Made by a program: the position numbers and the translations under genes. From Odobenus rosmarus divergens (taxonomy: Eukaryota > Chordata > Mammalia > Carnivora > Odobenidae), in contig NW_004451893.1 of NCBI RefSeq assembly GCF_000321225.1, positions 261,209 to 325,208 on the forward strand: DNA of 64,000 nt, read 5' to 3'. Every line of letters begins with the position of its first letter. Position 1 is the stretch's first letter. Positions 11,568-22,455 of the stretch are shown here, piece after piece. The notes below the pieces were generated by a model. That model had not been told where the DNA came from and did no database searches. It saw only the letters and a program-made list of their open reading frames with translations.

Positions 11568-11976
11568 AATTCATCCATTCATCAAATGTTTCTTGAGCAT
11601 CTGCTGTGTACCAATCTCTGTGGACTCATTGGTGAGCAGAACAAACATGGCCTCTGCCCCCACAGAGCTACAAATGAGCAAAATATAAACATAATTACAA
11701 CTTGAAATTAGATTCCAATAGGGACACAAAAGGGAGGGAGTTAATTTAGTTTAGGAGTATTGGAAAGTTCTCTTTAAGGAATGTCATTTAAGTGAGACTT
11801 GATACAAGAATAGGAATTAGGCAACAAATATCATGGAGACTATTCCCCACAGAGGGATCAGCATATGAGAAGAGCATGAGGGAGAAAGAAACCTAGTGCA
11901 TCCTGGGAACTTTACAAAACAGAAAGAGAAAAAGCAAGGTGAGGCAGGGCCAGCACATACGGGCCTTGTGGGCCAC
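11568..11976 (-). repeat. L2 LINE 3' end, antisense
   Basis: It begins 'attcatccattcatcaaatgtttcttgagcatctgctgtgtaccaatc', the reverse complement of the L2 3' terminus. It continues through 'acaaacatggcctctgcccccacagagct', 'agtgagacttgata' and 'ggccagcacatacgggccttgtgggcca' in L2 3' UTR order. Confidence 0.75.
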
Positions 11977-12429
11977 GTGTGGGGGGCTGTTTATTGCCCC
12001 TGACACTTCTGATCCCCATTCTTCCTCCCCAACAGAACCCCTGAGTAAGTTCCGTGGCGCCTCGGGTGCAGCAGCCATCCACTACACTGCCAGGGACTTT
12101 GGGGGCGCTGATCCCACCTTCAGCTTAAGAAGTGGCTCCCGATTGGTCTAAGCCAATCAGTAAATGGCATTTATCTGGTGAATCTTACTGGGCTGGGAGT
12201 GTGCACATGATCTAAAGTAGCCCGATCAGATTGCAGAGAGAAGCTTAGCGGCCTCAGCTGGGGAGCAGTTCACTCTCTTCCACCATTTCTGGTTATTCTG
12301 CCAAAAGAGGAGTGAACTCTTAGATGGAGCCAGTGCGCGGCAGCAGACCAGAGAAGCAGACGTAGCGTGGGTTCTAAGTAACCTCACTGAGCTGCTGAAT
12401 CAGCCAACTCCACAGCCTGCCCACAGTCA

Positions 12430-13800
12430 CCCATATTTCCTTGAATTTGTTCCTCCCTTGGATTCTTTGGACATTCCATCCCAGGTCCCCCAACTCTCTG
12501 GTAAATCAATATCTCTGTTGGGTCCTCTTACACTTTCTAATCTATAAATCTCTGCAAGGTTCCTCTGAACTTCTCTCTACTCTTTCTCTCTGGGAGCTCT
12601 CACCTGCTCCCATGGCTTCCTTCTTTACTTAACGGCCTGCTTGCCAAGTGTTGGCATTTCCTTATGACATCTCTAAGTGATGGACCAGCTTGAATACCTA
12701 CAATAAATTCACTGGTAGTGCAAATAAGTTCCAGAATGATAGTTTCTCTTTAGAATCAGCAACTACTCCTGATTTCCTTCTTCAGAAATAGGTGCTTAAA
12801 ATGTATATGAAGAAGCCAGAGGGTGTCTCGCTGAACCCATGAAGAGGAAGTACATGCAGAAAGCTGACAGCCCTCAGGGATCCCAGCAGCTGCGCCTGGG
12901 CTCACTCTTGGACATCATATTTGCATCTGCTGTGCTCTTCTCTGTATTGCAGACTGGCTTCCTCTGCTCCTTGGACCATGTGGAAGAATGAGGCCAGTAA
13001 CAGGTTACCAGCTGTGCCAATCCCATCTTCAACCTCCCAGAGAGAGACAGACATCTCTTTCTCAGTTCTACTGCCAAGTTGAGGAAGAGTTCTCATTGAC
13101 CCGTCTTGGGTCAGGTGCCCCTAGACAGGGGTTATGTGTTGGCACAGAGGCTTCACAATAACCATGGAGGGGTGGGGAGTGGGCAGTTCCCAGAAGGAGG
13201 GAAGGGTGTATTCCCAGAAGTGGGAAGAGTGCCAAGCTGCCCACACAATGGGGCACCAAGACAAGGGCCCTTTCCTGTGAGTGAGGGGATAGTTTTCAGA
13301 GAAGGCAGTTAAGGAGTGGGGTAGACACTCCAAATTTTCATCCAGGTCAGGGACCTTGGGGTCATTTTTGACCCCTCCCTCAGCCACCATCCTCCCACGT
13401 CCTTAGTGTTTAATAAAACACAAAGTCCTATTACTTCTTCTTTCAAGATTCTTCGTAGCTGCCCTCCTCTTTCCCTTCTCACTCTGGTTCCCTAGTTCAG
13501 TCTTCACCAACCAACCTCCCGCATTCTCTGATAACCCCACTGGTTTGCCAGGCTTTCCCCTTCTCAGACTCCTCTTCCTAAAATACCACCTCAAGTGGTT
13601 ACATCCCAAATCTGAAAGTCTCCCATGTCACCTTGCTGCCTAGATAGAATAAACTCAGATCCCTTTGGCTGGCTGGTCAAGACTGTCCCCAGCTGTAACC
13701 AGCATTGCTAATTGCCTTCTCAACACTTGTGACCTCTAAGGTCTTTCCACTGAGTCTCCCAGCCATATGCCTGGGTATGATTTCACCTACCCTAGCCTCA
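12430..13800 (+). repeat. Degenerate L2 LINE ORF2 region
   Basis: Two parts match L2 sense sequence. At 12500-12640 the 'ctgttgggtcctctt...ctctctgggagctctcacctgctcccatggc' pattern fits the region before the RT YADD box. At 13340-13640 'gaccttggggtcatttttgacccctccctcagcc' encodes the DLGVIFDPSLS-like motif after it. The middle is unrecognisable. No frame is open, so it is a dead copy. Confidence 0.5.
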
Positions 13801-14110
13801 AGAGCAGGGCTCAAATGGTGTAAGCCCACCAGTGTTGTCCCATCACCCAGCCCTAATGACTACTTCAGGAAAAACCACTGAGCTGGGTCCACACCAGCCA
13901 GCACACTCTCCAGGCCAGTGTCATTGGCTCAAGGGATGGCATGTGAGCCCAGCTGACCCATCAGAGTGAACCGCAGGATTCTTGCTGGTCAGGCTGGGGC
14001 ACAGAGGCTCTTTCTCCTGCTGGACCTGAATAGAGAAGTTAATAGCCCAGGGGCTGCTCCAGCCATCTTCATTTCCAAGAATAGCTGAAAGCAGGGCAAT
14101 TTGCCTAAAA
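13801..14110. repeat. Possible old repeat, family not named
   Basis: 'cattggctcaagggatggcatgtgagcccagctgacccatcagagtgaacc' and 'gctgctccagccatcttcat' resemble a widespread ancient mammalian repeat that I cannot name. Confidence is low. Confidence 0.3.
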
Positions 14111-14425
14111 ACAATTTTCTGAAATCCAATTAGCTGAAAGCCAGTTTCTGAATCAAATTAAAAATATTTGCATTTTCATTGACTGTTTTAAAAAGAATAT
14201 TTCTTAAATTATGTTTTTTGGCAAATTGGTCACTTGGCAGATTTACTTAAAGCCAGGCTGGTGGGTTTAGGATGATGCCTCCTTCATAAGAGTGGAAAAG
14301 ACATCAATGTGAGGTCCTTTCTGTGGCCTTTGAACTCTGGATTGGGCCTCCATGAAAGCCTGCGGCACCTGTTGACTTTTCCCAAACTCGAGCCAGTCTC
14401 TTCCCATTAGAGTTTAAGCCAGGTT

Positions 14426-14490
14426 TGGTCAGGTTCCTTCCTTCCTCCCTCCCTCCCTCCCTCCCTCCCTTCTTTCTTTCTTTTTCTTTT

Positions 14491-14545
<55 letters not shown>

Positions 14546-14937
14546 CTTTCTTTCTTTCTCTTTCTTTCTTTTCTTTCTTTCTTTCTTTCTTTCTCTTTCT
14601 TTTTTTCTTTCTTTCTTTTTCTTTCTTCTTTCTTTCTTCCTTTCTTCCTTTCTTTTTCTTTCTTCTCATTTTCTTTCTTTCTCTCTCTCTCTCTCTTTCT
14701 TTCTTTTCCTTCCTTCCTCTCCTTCCTTCCTTTCTTTCTAAAAAAGATTTTACTTATTTATGTGTGTGAGAGAGAGTGAGAGCATAAGCAGGGGGAGCGG
14801 CAGGCAGAGGGAGAAGCAGGCTCCCTGCTGAGCAAAGAGCCTGATGTGGGACTCGATCCCACGACCCTGGGATCAGGACCTGAGCTGAGGGCGGACGCTT
14901 AACTTACTGAGCCACCCAGGCGTCCCATGGTCAGGTT
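14426..14937 (-). mobile_element. CAN SINE with tail expanded into a ~300-bp microsatellite
   Basis: The SINE body is at 14740-14926 on the minus strand. The duplication tggtcaggtt lies at 14426-14435 and 14928-14937, outside the polypyrimidine tract. The tract is therefore part of the insertion, as its grown A/G-rich tail. Confidence 0.88.
14436..14739. repeat. (TTTC)n/(TCCC)n polypyrimidine microsatellite
   Basis: About 300 bases are almost purely C and T on the plus strand, mixing TTTC, TTCC, TCCC and CT units. The lysine- and phenylalanine/serine-rich open frames over it (14304-14669, 14425-14769) are artefacts of composition. Confidence 0.97.
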
Positions 14938-15818
14938 TTCTAAGTGCAGTTGAAAGCATCCTAACTGATACAACAAGGTATCTTTCTGAATATTTCCAAA
15001 TTCTGATCTAATCGTTGGCTCCAACCAACCAGTCTACTCACGTTTCCTCAGATAGTTTCCATGCCCTTCCAGCACCATGACTGTCCTCTGGGTGCTCCTT
15101 CCTCCAGCCCCTCTGCGCCGTTGCTGTCCTCCTGGCCTCCCAGACAGGAACCTCCGTCCTCTTCTCAGGTTGATACAGCCTCCACGGTCCCTTGCTTCTC
15201 CGAATTCCAGTCCCACTTTCTCGGTCCCAAGAGTCAGACTGACTTAAGTCCCTTCAGAAGGTCATTAGGAACTGAGGCAGCTCCCGGGGTCACTCGTTCT
15301 CATCTCTCCTCAGGAGCTTCCCGATTGCCTCTGCGTGCTGTTTCCCACTCTGTGTCTTCTCTGGTCCCGTCTCCGTGAACGGGCAGCCTCTCAGTCACTG
15401 TTGTGCCCTTGTAATGTCAAGGTACATGTGCCCCCCCCGTATCCTCACTTCTACCTCAGGGTGTCCTTTTCAGCTTCTGTTCCCTTAGCTTGTGTCTCGT
15501 TTTCTTCATGGGCCCAATCTGGATTGAAATAACTAGGTTTTATACACCAACTCATGCCAGATCCTTGGCTGGCCTGTGGTTATTGGGCCAAGTCTTGGCC
15601 CCTGGTCCAAACACTTGTGGACAGGTGGTGGCTTGAATAGTCTCCACTGGGCTGCCCCTTCCATAGGGTTCAGGGAGGGGAGACCTGGCCACCTAGAAAT
15701 GGACTGTGGGCCCAGCAGAACCAGTCTGAGATTTCAGGAAGCTATACCACCATTTGGCAATCAATCCTATACACCATTTGCGTGCTACTGTCCTGGGTTA
15801 TTTAAAGTATTATTCATT
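14938..15818. other. GC-richer unique DNA
   Basis: Open frames at 15061-15378 and 15335-15532 have serine/proline-rich composition with no recognisable domain. I see no repeat. It may be noncoding DNA only. Confidence 0.4.
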
Positions 15819-16003
15819 GGGGCGCCTGAGTGGCTCAGTCAGTTAAGTGTCTGCCTTCAGCTCAGGTCATACTGTCAGGGTCCTGGGACGGAGTCCCATG
15901 CCAGGCTCTCTGCTCAGCAGGGAGTCTGCTTCTCCCTCTCTCTCTCCTTCGGTGCTCTTTCTCTCTCTCAAATCAATCAATCAATAAAATCTTTTAAAAA
16001 ATA
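15819..16003 (+). mobile_element. CAN SINE, plus strand
   Basis: It starts ggggcgcctgagtggctcag and ends with aatcaatcaatcaataaaatctttt and an A tail. The flanks aagtattattcatt (15805-15818) and aactattatttatt (about 16004-16017) are a diverged duplication, so the copy is not young. Confidence 0.92.
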
Positions 16004-16116
16004 AACTATTATTTATTATCTATATTTGAATGTGCTTGTTTCTTATCCATTTAACTAGATTATAAATGTCCTTAACAATAGAAATGAAGGTCCCAAATGT
16101 CTGCAATAAAATGATA

Positions 16117-16215
16117 ACAATAGCTATAGTTATCAATAGTTATCAATAGATCAGTTCTATCCAATAACTGCTGATATATATAGTTATCAATAGCATAGAT
16201 AACAATAGTTAGAGT
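16117..16215. repeat. Imperfect tandem 'atagttatcaatag' repeats
   Basis: The motif tagttatcaatag appears in tandem at about 16128-16150 and again near 16181 and 16205. It is a short degenerate repeat with no function suggested by the sequence. Confidence 0.6.
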
Positions 16216-16360
16216 AATAGCCACTGAGCGCTCACCATGTACCAGGTACAGTTCTAACGGCTTTATTAAAAAAAAGACCCTCAGTCTAAGCCTCACCTCT
16301 TATCCCCATTTACAGATGAGGAAGTCAAGGCCACGTCATACATCCAGTCGGAAGGCCCTG
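16200..16360 (-). repeat. MIR SINE, antisense
   Basis: 'gagtaatagccactgagcgctcaccatgtaccaggtacagttctaacggcttta' followed by 'cttatccccatttacagatgaggaagtcaagg' is the MIR consensus read backwards. Confidence 0.75.
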
Positions 16361-17507
16361 ATTGGGCCCAGCCAGTCTGATTCCAGAATCTGTCCCCTTA
16401 GCACATGGCTCCCCTTCAGCCGGTGCTCATTACGTGGTTACTGTAATTGTGGATACCGTGCCGAAAAGGAAAAATACCCTCTCTTTGTGCTGGGTTAGTT
16501 CTCACTGGTCTATTTGTTCCAGAAAGACTTACTTTTTGGCAGAAAGCCTCTCTTTTCACAGTCCGCGAACGAATGCCAGAGAAATATTCACAGAGCAAAA
16601 GACAATCCATTTTCAAACCAAAACCTCCGTCTTGGCTCAAAGCAAATTCTTTAGCCAGATGCCCCCCCTTCCCCCATGGTTCCCTGGCACTGCTTTGCAG
16701 AAAGCTGGATGCAGGGGCCGTGTGCAAGGTGGTTTCCGCGGGCAGGAGCAATTGCTAGACAGACGTGCGGGCGGCAGCGCCCGCCGCGAAATCGTGTCCG
16801 CTCTTTCCATTTTCCCTTCGTGCCGAGTTCAGGGGGCAGGGGAAGGAGTGTCCCAGCCGGGATTCACCTCGAAGGACGTGGAAGGATCCTGGAGCTGGGG
16901 CCGAGGCTCTCCCCGCCCCAGCAGTTAATCTACTGAACCCCTAGCACCAGCAGGTCCCCAGTGACAGCCCCCCGACAGAGGCGACCGTGCCCCCCTGCCC
17001 TGTTTGGCAGCTAGCGAAGCAACAGGCTATCTAAGGGCTATGGGAGCATTCCCATCCCCGTCCTGAGCAGTAAGGGCAGTTTTGCCCACTTTAAAGATGG
17101 AGAAGAGAAGGCAGAAGACATTTGGGACCATGCAGGTCTTGCTGGTTGTTGGGGGTCGGGGGGGGAGCACCCCCATTCTCTGCCGAGCTCTCTCCCTCTC
17201 TCTGCCTCTCTCCCCCCCACCCCCACCCCAACAGGCCAAGCTTCCTGTTCCATTACCCACACCCCCGTCACATCGCGGTCATTTCTTGAGTCCTCACGGC
17301 CCCCAGGAGCCTTCTCAATCCCGACTGGAACGCAGAGGCACTAGAGGAAAAGGGAAGCACAGGGACCCAGGACGGGGGTGGAAGAGGAAGCAGATTCAGC
17401 CGCCAGGGCCTGATGTGGAGGCATGTCTCGGGCCCAGAAAAGCTATACACGAACTCTGCTTTCCCATGTAGCCGGGGACTTCCCCGCAAAGTGGGGTGCG
17501 AGGGGTC
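16361..17507. other. GC-rich unique DNA
   Basis: This stretch is moderately rich in CpG (for example 16735-16800, cgcgggcagg...gcggcagcgcccgccgcg). Overlapping open frames at 16362-16928 (188 codons), 16447-16758 and 17082-17471 show no domain, signal peptide or family motif. No splice-framed exon can be supported. Confidence 0.4.
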
Positions 17508-17523
17508 GTGGGGAAGCTTTTCT

Positions 17524-17736
17524 TTTTTTTTCTTTTTTTAAAGATTTTATTTATTTATTTACTTGTGAGAGAGAGAAAGCAAGCGCACAAGCAGGGGGAG
17601 CGGCAGAGGGAGAGGGAGAAGCGGACTCCCCGCGGAGCGGGGAGCCCGATGTGGGGCTCGATCCTAGGACCCCGGGATCATGACCCGAGCCGAAGGCAGA
17701 CGCTTAACCGCCTGAGCCACCCAGGCGTCCCACGAT
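17524..17736 (-). mobile_element. CAN SINE, minus strand, 16-bp target-site duplication
   Basis: A full-length minus-strand copy with the duplication gtggggaagcttttct at 17508-17523 and 17737-17752. The perfect duplication and preserved tail suggest a fairly recent insertion. Confidence 0.94.
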
Positions 17737-17904
17737 GTGGGGAAGCTTTTCTAATGAAAGGGATGGGAGAGGGAAAGAGGGAAAGACCCCCCAGTGCTCC
17801 CCTTTTGGTCCCTTGTTACCCCCACCAGTCTGCCCACTGACTCACTTAGCTGTTCCTCTCTTTGGTCCGCAGAGAGCCACATTTTCTGAGGAGGCACATA
17901 GTAG

Positions 17905-18075
17905 TACCTAGGAAGGTCAGGGCTGCAAGAGACCTTCGACCTCATCTTGTCTAACACTATCTTTTTGTGGTTGAGGAACCTGAGGCCCAGAGAGGGGTCG
18001 TGTCTTGACCACGGTCACATAGCTGATAAGCAGTAAAACTGAGATGAGAAACACCAGTGCTCTGTGCTCCATGAG
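17905..18075 (-). repeat. MIR-family SINE, antisense
   Basis: 'gttgaggaacctgaggcccagagaggggtcgtgtcttgaccacggtcacatagctgataagcagtaaaactgagatgagaa' follows the antisense MIR/MIR3 order (gaggaaactgaggcccagagagg, then cacacagct). Confidence 0.75.
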
Positions 18076-19305
18076 GCTGCCTCTTATTCATCGCCCCCCA
18101 CCACCCCACACAAGACCCCCACAGAGACTGTGCGGGCCAGGTCCCCAAGACGGTGTCCCAGAACCCGGACCACTTAGTATCTCTTCACATCTGCTCAGAG
18201 GGCCACAGGTTGTCCTGTCATGGCTTCTCTTCCACCCAGTCACCATTCTTTACTGTGGTGGATGATGCTCCCAGAGCTGGTTGTCCTCTGTGGGGCTGTG
18301 GTCATGGAGGTAGTGGCCAGCACCATGGCCCCCACACCGCATACAGTCCAGGTGACTTCTCTGCTCTGTGGCCTGTTTGCCAAGCCAGGTTCGATTGTAC
18401 CCTGGAGTGGGCAGGAGCCCAGGGACCCCAGAACCTCTTTCCACACGAGCCCAGCCATGCTGCCGGTACAGCTGCTTTCTGCCCTCCCCTGGGCCTCAGA
18501 ACACTTTCCAGGGTTTGCTCTTTGCCCTCCTTCTCGCTTGTTACAGCTTCCCATCTAAAGGCCCTCTGGGGACCTAGTAGAGCCATCTGGGAATACTCTA
18601 GGAAGAGCTCCCCCACGCCTTGCTCTCTGACCAAAATGAACAGGCCTCCATTTTGAAATCCCAACAAATCTAGAAGTGACAGAATGGAAGCTCCAGAGCC
18701 TTCTGGGCACTGCTCAGTGCCCAGAACTGTTCCTCCTCAGTCTCTGTGAAGGGAGTGGTGGTGGCGTGGGGAGGAAAATGAAGGCTAGGGCACCCGTGCT
18801 CGCATTCAAACTGTCTCGGGAAAAGTCAGGATGAGTGTCCCAGGAAAAGGCTATTAATAGGCCTCCTTCCACATGCTCAGCTTTCCGGGACCGGAGCTGT
18901 GTGAGAATGAGTCAGCAGATGGAAGGGCTAATGGTGAACCTGGAGAAGCAGAACTCTCTCTCCAGCAGGGGAAGTAGAGGCCATGAGACCGCACTTTTCT
19001 CTAACCTCCGGCCTTGTACCCTACAGCCCTCCCTTGGTGATGAAAGCTGTTCAGCGGGTGCGTTACTGAAGTTGGTTCCAATCCTGAAACCAAAACTGAC
19101 ATCAGCAAAAACATCCAGAAAGTCCTTCCCCTCACTTCCCCTCCTTCACTTTCTCTTCCCTGACTAAGCCAGTTGCCAGGAGGAGGGCCCATGCTCTGCA
19201 ACGTGGAGGGCTTGGGAGGCAGTATCATGCCCCTCTGCGCACCTGTCTCAATGCTGGCTCGTTCCAGGACAAGCTCCCAGTGTCCATTAGACACACACAG
19301 CTGAG
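18076..19305. other. GC-rich unique DNA
   Basis: Several overlapping frames (18153-18656, 18302-18667, 18835-19167) exist on both strands with no recognisable protein family. No repeat was recognised. Nothing supports a gene here. Confidence 0.4.
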
Positions 19306-19445
19306 CCCCAGGCCCCGTGGCAGGCAACTTTACATGCATCACTTCACCCTCCTGTGACCCCAGGAGGACAATGTATTGGTATCTCACTTTCACAGATGAA
19401 GAATCAAGGCTGAGTGAGATGAAGCTGTTTGCCCGGGGAGCCATG
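19306..19445 (-). repeat. MIR SINE, antisense (first of two)
   Basis: 'actttacatgcatcacttcaccctcctgtgacccc' then 'tttcacagatgaagaatcaaggctgagtgagatg' matches antisense MIR. Confidence 0.65.
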
Positions 19446-19454
19446 GCCCGTGTC

Positions 19455-19605
19455 ATTTATCAGCTGTCTACCACATGCCAGGGGCTCGGGCACGGGTTCT
19501 TCAAGCTAGCTAAAGATCCTCATTTTACAGACGGAGAAACTGAGGCTTAGAGGGGCTGAGGCGACCCAGGAAGTAGCAAGGCCAGAACTTGGTTCTGGGT
19601 CTGCC
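19455..19605 (-). repeat. MIR SINE, antisense (second of two)
   Basis: 'ctaccacatgccaggggctcgggcacgg' then 'cctcattttacagacggagaaactgaggcttagagg' is antisense MIR. It lies head-to-tail with the copy just upstream, separated by a few bases. Confidence 0.75.
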
Positions 19606-20259
19606 TGACTCCCAAACTGGGTTCCTCCAGGCCGCAGGGCGGCAGGGACTCCAGCCCTATCTCTGCCGTTCAATCCACCACCCCCGCCGCCTCTCCAGGG
19701 AGGGACTGGCCTTGTGTGCCCTGATTGAGCACCTGTCAGTGTGGGAGTGCCTGTATCAGTCATGGCAGACTGGCCTCCAGGCAGACCTTCCCTTATCGTA
19801 AACGATACTTTTGCACCTCCATCCTCCTAAAAGGGGGGGCACCAGGCAGGGCCGATCCAAGGTGCCGGTTCGGGAAAGTGAAAGTCAAGAGAGTGGCCTA
19901 AAGGGGACACTTTCTTGAGACCAAGCCCTTGGTGACGTAAGCAGAACTTACTGTCTGCTGCAGGTGTGAGCGCAGTTGCCGTAAAGGGGACGGATATAAC
20001 ATCATCCTGCCCATTTTTATCACATCATAAAAGTTCCGTGGTTTGCGGTTGATGCATTTAGATACAGGAGTTTTCGACGCTCAGGGAGTTTGTCTGCAGC
20101 GTGGGTAGTGAGGGGACAAACCAAGGGTCTCGAGGGGTAGTTTAACCTCTGATTTCTAAGAGCAACGAGGGCATCCAGGATGTTTTTAAGACCAGCCTAA
20201 AGGTAGAATAAGTCAATGCTTCCTGAGCCCATTTCCCCAACCACCTAGGCAAAAATTGT
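19606..20259. other. Unique DNA
   Basis: No gene or repeat is recognised. A short C-rich, CpG-bearing patch lies at 19670-19700. Confidence 0.45.
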
Positions 20260-20448
20260 CCTTCCCCTCCCTTGCCTTCACTCTGCTTTCAGTTTTTTCA
20301 TAGCCCTTTTCTTAATTAGGTATTAACTTTATTTATTTTCTATCTCAGCCTCCCCCACAAGAATGTAAGCTCCACAGAACAAGGACTCACTTTCCCAGAG
20401 GCTAGAGCACATAAGAAGCCCTCAGTAAAGGTGTGTTGAGTGAATACA
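20260..20448 (+). repeat. L2 LINE 3' end
   Basis: 'caagaatgtaagctccacagaacaaggactcac' and 'gctagagcacataagaagccctcagtaaaggtgtgttgagtgaat' match the L2 3' UTR end in sense orientation. Confidence 0.75.
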
Positions 20449-20484
20449 TGAGTGAGTGAGTGAGTGAGTGAGTGAATGAGTGAA
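20449..20484. repeat. (GAGT)n microsatellite
   Basis: About nine tetranucleotide units, gagt with gaat variants, directly continue the L2 3' end. This is where L2 elements normally carry their short terminal repeats. Confidence 0.9.
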
Positions 20485-21539
20485 TATAGCTCAAGGGGTC
20501 ATTTAACCATATATACATATCCTCCATGTCAGTTTCTTTAGGGGGTGGTTTTCTGAGTCCTCCGAACCTGACCTCCCCTCTCCTCAGCGTCAGCCAGATG
20601 GAGAGTCTCCTTTGGGGGAAGAGACAGGAAGGCTGAGGCTTGCAAAGAGCCCCCTGTTGAGACCTAGTGAGCCCTGAACAGAGGAAGAAGGAGACATAGT
20701 TCTTACCCCGTTCCAAGGGGACTCCCTTTCTTGGGAGGTTCCCCACTGGAATGTGGCGTGTCTGAAGCTAGTTGTGGAGAGCGGGAGACTTTCTAGAACG
20801 TGCCCACTCCAGATGATTATGGGCCATGCAGCTACACACCCCCAGCCTAAGTACCCCTCCCCCAGCCAGATCCTGTTTTGTTCATCAATTCCCAGAGCCA
20901 CAGCTAAACTGCACGTACGCAGGGTACAGATGCCGACAAGTGTTCTCTCTGTTCCCGGGCCACATGGATAACAAGACACTTGGTGTGCTCAGATGAAAGG
21001 GGGCTCTCCTTGCAAAGGGCTGTGTTGCACAATCCCACTGAGCTCCCTGGAATGGGAAGCTGGTCCCTCTTAACTCGTGATTACCACTGTGGAGATTAAA
21101 GGCTTCCTGTCGGAGAGAGTGGGCCCCCTGAGCCAAACAACACTGACGGCTGGCCGGCAGCCATCTTGGCAGCCAGGCCTGCAGTGATGGGCTCCCTCCT
21201 GGGCCAGCCTGCCTGAGGCAAAGTCAAGGTGCCCAGGCCAAAACAGTCCCTCCGTGAGCACCATGCCACGGCCTGAGCACCTTCTAGGCCTCCTCAAGCT
21301 GCAGTGTGGGCCACCTTGGCCAGAGCAGCTTCCCTGGCATGTCCGATGGGAACAGGCTAAATGTCTTCACTTGCTCACCTTTCCCGAGGCACCCTGAGAA
21401 TTTCTGATGTGTGTCAGAGGGGGAAAGAAGGGCTCTGCTGGGGAAACCAACTCAGGGGAGCGTGAGGGGTGGAGGAGGTCGCTGTTCCCCGAGCCTGCTG
21501 TGTTTGCCCCATCAGGGGCCTGAGCCAGTCAGACCTCCT
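20485..21539. other. Unique DNA
   Basis: I see no repeat or gene. Frames at 20590-20979 and 20402-20746 on the minus strand overlap each other and have no recognisable domain. Confidence 0.4.
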
Positions 21540-21680
21540 GGCCTCGTGCCCCCAAACTGGCTAGGGATCAAAAGCATCTGGAGCTCTTGGTAAGAAACCA
21601 GACCTCAGGCCCCGTCCTGAGGTGGGGCCTGCAAATCTGAGTTTTTACGAAGCCACCAGGCAATCTTGATGACACTGGCT
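21540..21680 (+). mobile_element. MER5A-like hAT DNA transposon relic
   Basis: The order 'gggatcaaaagcatctggagctcttggtaagaaaccagacctcaggccccgtcctgaggtgg' and 'gcaaatctgagtttttacgaagccaccaggcaatcttgatgacactgg' follows the MER5A consensus. It is nonautonomous and has no coding capacity. Confidence 0.65.
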
Positions 21681-21734
21681 CTGAGTGCCCTTGAAGGGGG
21701 GCAGGCGGCAAGGATCATTGGGTGAGTAGTAAGG

Positions 21735-21850
21735 AAACAGTAGTCTGGCCTCCGCTCTGTCCGGTGACTTTGGGGAAGTCATGTCACCTCTCGGGGCCTC
21801 AGTTTCCTTGTCAGCGAAGTACAGAGTTTGAACAATTTGTTCCCATCCTC
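21735..21850 (+). repeat. MIR SINE fragment
   Basis: 'ccgctctgtccggtgactttggggaagtcatgtcacctctcggggcctcagtttccttgtcagcgaagta' follows sense MIR. Confidence 0.7.
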
Positions 21851-22005
21851 GGAGGGTGGCTCAAGGAGATGTGTAGATGGTTACTTCTCTATCCCAACAT
21901 TCTGTGGTGCAGACAGAGGCACGGTCCCAAGGAATGCCCTGGCCTTTAGGCCACCCTTGCTGAGAGTAAGACCACTCCAGAGGCTCCAATAACAGTGACA
22001 GCTGG

Positions 22006-22202
22006 GGGCGCCTGGCTGGCTCAGTTGGTTGCGTGTCTGACTCTTGGTTTCAGCTCGGGTTGTGATCTCAAAGTCGTGGGATCGAGCCCCATGTCAGGAT
22101 CCGTGCTCACGTGGAGTCTGCTTGAGTTTCTCTCTCTGCCCCTCCCCCCATTCTCTCTCTCAGATAAATAAATGGATCTTTAAAATAAAAAATTTAAAAA
22201 AA
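22006..22202 (+). mobile_element. CAN SINE (older subfamily), 15-bp target-site duplication
   Basis: It starts gggcgcctggctggctcag and reads 'gactcttggtttcagctcgggttgtgatctc', the wording of an older carnivore-wide subfamily. The duplication aacagtgacagctgg lies at 21991-22005 and 22203-22217. Confidence 0.93.
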
Positions 22203-22284
22203 AACAGTGACAGCTGGAGGTATGCACTTCATCTGCATTGTCTCATTTACGCTTCACAACAAGCCACCCCGGGAGCACCTACCC

Positions 22285-22455
22285 ACTTACCATAGTCTGT
22301 GTCTACACCGTCCAAATCAGTGCCCCCTAGACCCATGTGGCTGCTGAGCGTGGTGAGTGCACCTGAGAACAGGGATTTTCTTCATTTCAATTCTAATTGA
22401 ATTTCAATAGCTACTCCAAGTGGCTGCTATATTCGCCAGCACAATTCTAAGGTGT
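22285..22455 (+). mobile_element. hAT-type (MER3-like) DNA transposon relic
   Basis: 'ccatgtggctgctgagcgtggtgagtgcacctgagaac', 'ttcatttcaattctaattgaatttcaatagct' and 'ccaagtggctgctatattcgccagcacaattct' follow the near-palindromic element also seen at 41524. It interrupts a MIR. Confidence 0.55.

Noticed and set aside
14304..14769. Lysine/glutamate-rich and serine/phenylalanine-rich frames
   Set aside because: They are translations of the polypyrimidine microsatellite.
16362..16928. 188-codon frame as a gene
   Set aside because: It has no domain or signal peptide, a second frame overlaps it, and the region is simply GC-rich.
17423..17683. Small proteins with a shared C-terminus like DAGLDPRTLGS (also at 4891-5097, 39441-39698 and 56901-57158)
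   Set aside because: The same peptide appears wherever a CAN SINE is read in antisense. It is a repeat artefact, not a gene family.
18076..18667. Exon candidate with long frames on both strands
   Set aside because: Composition only; no domain, and no convincing splice-site pair was seen bounding the frame.
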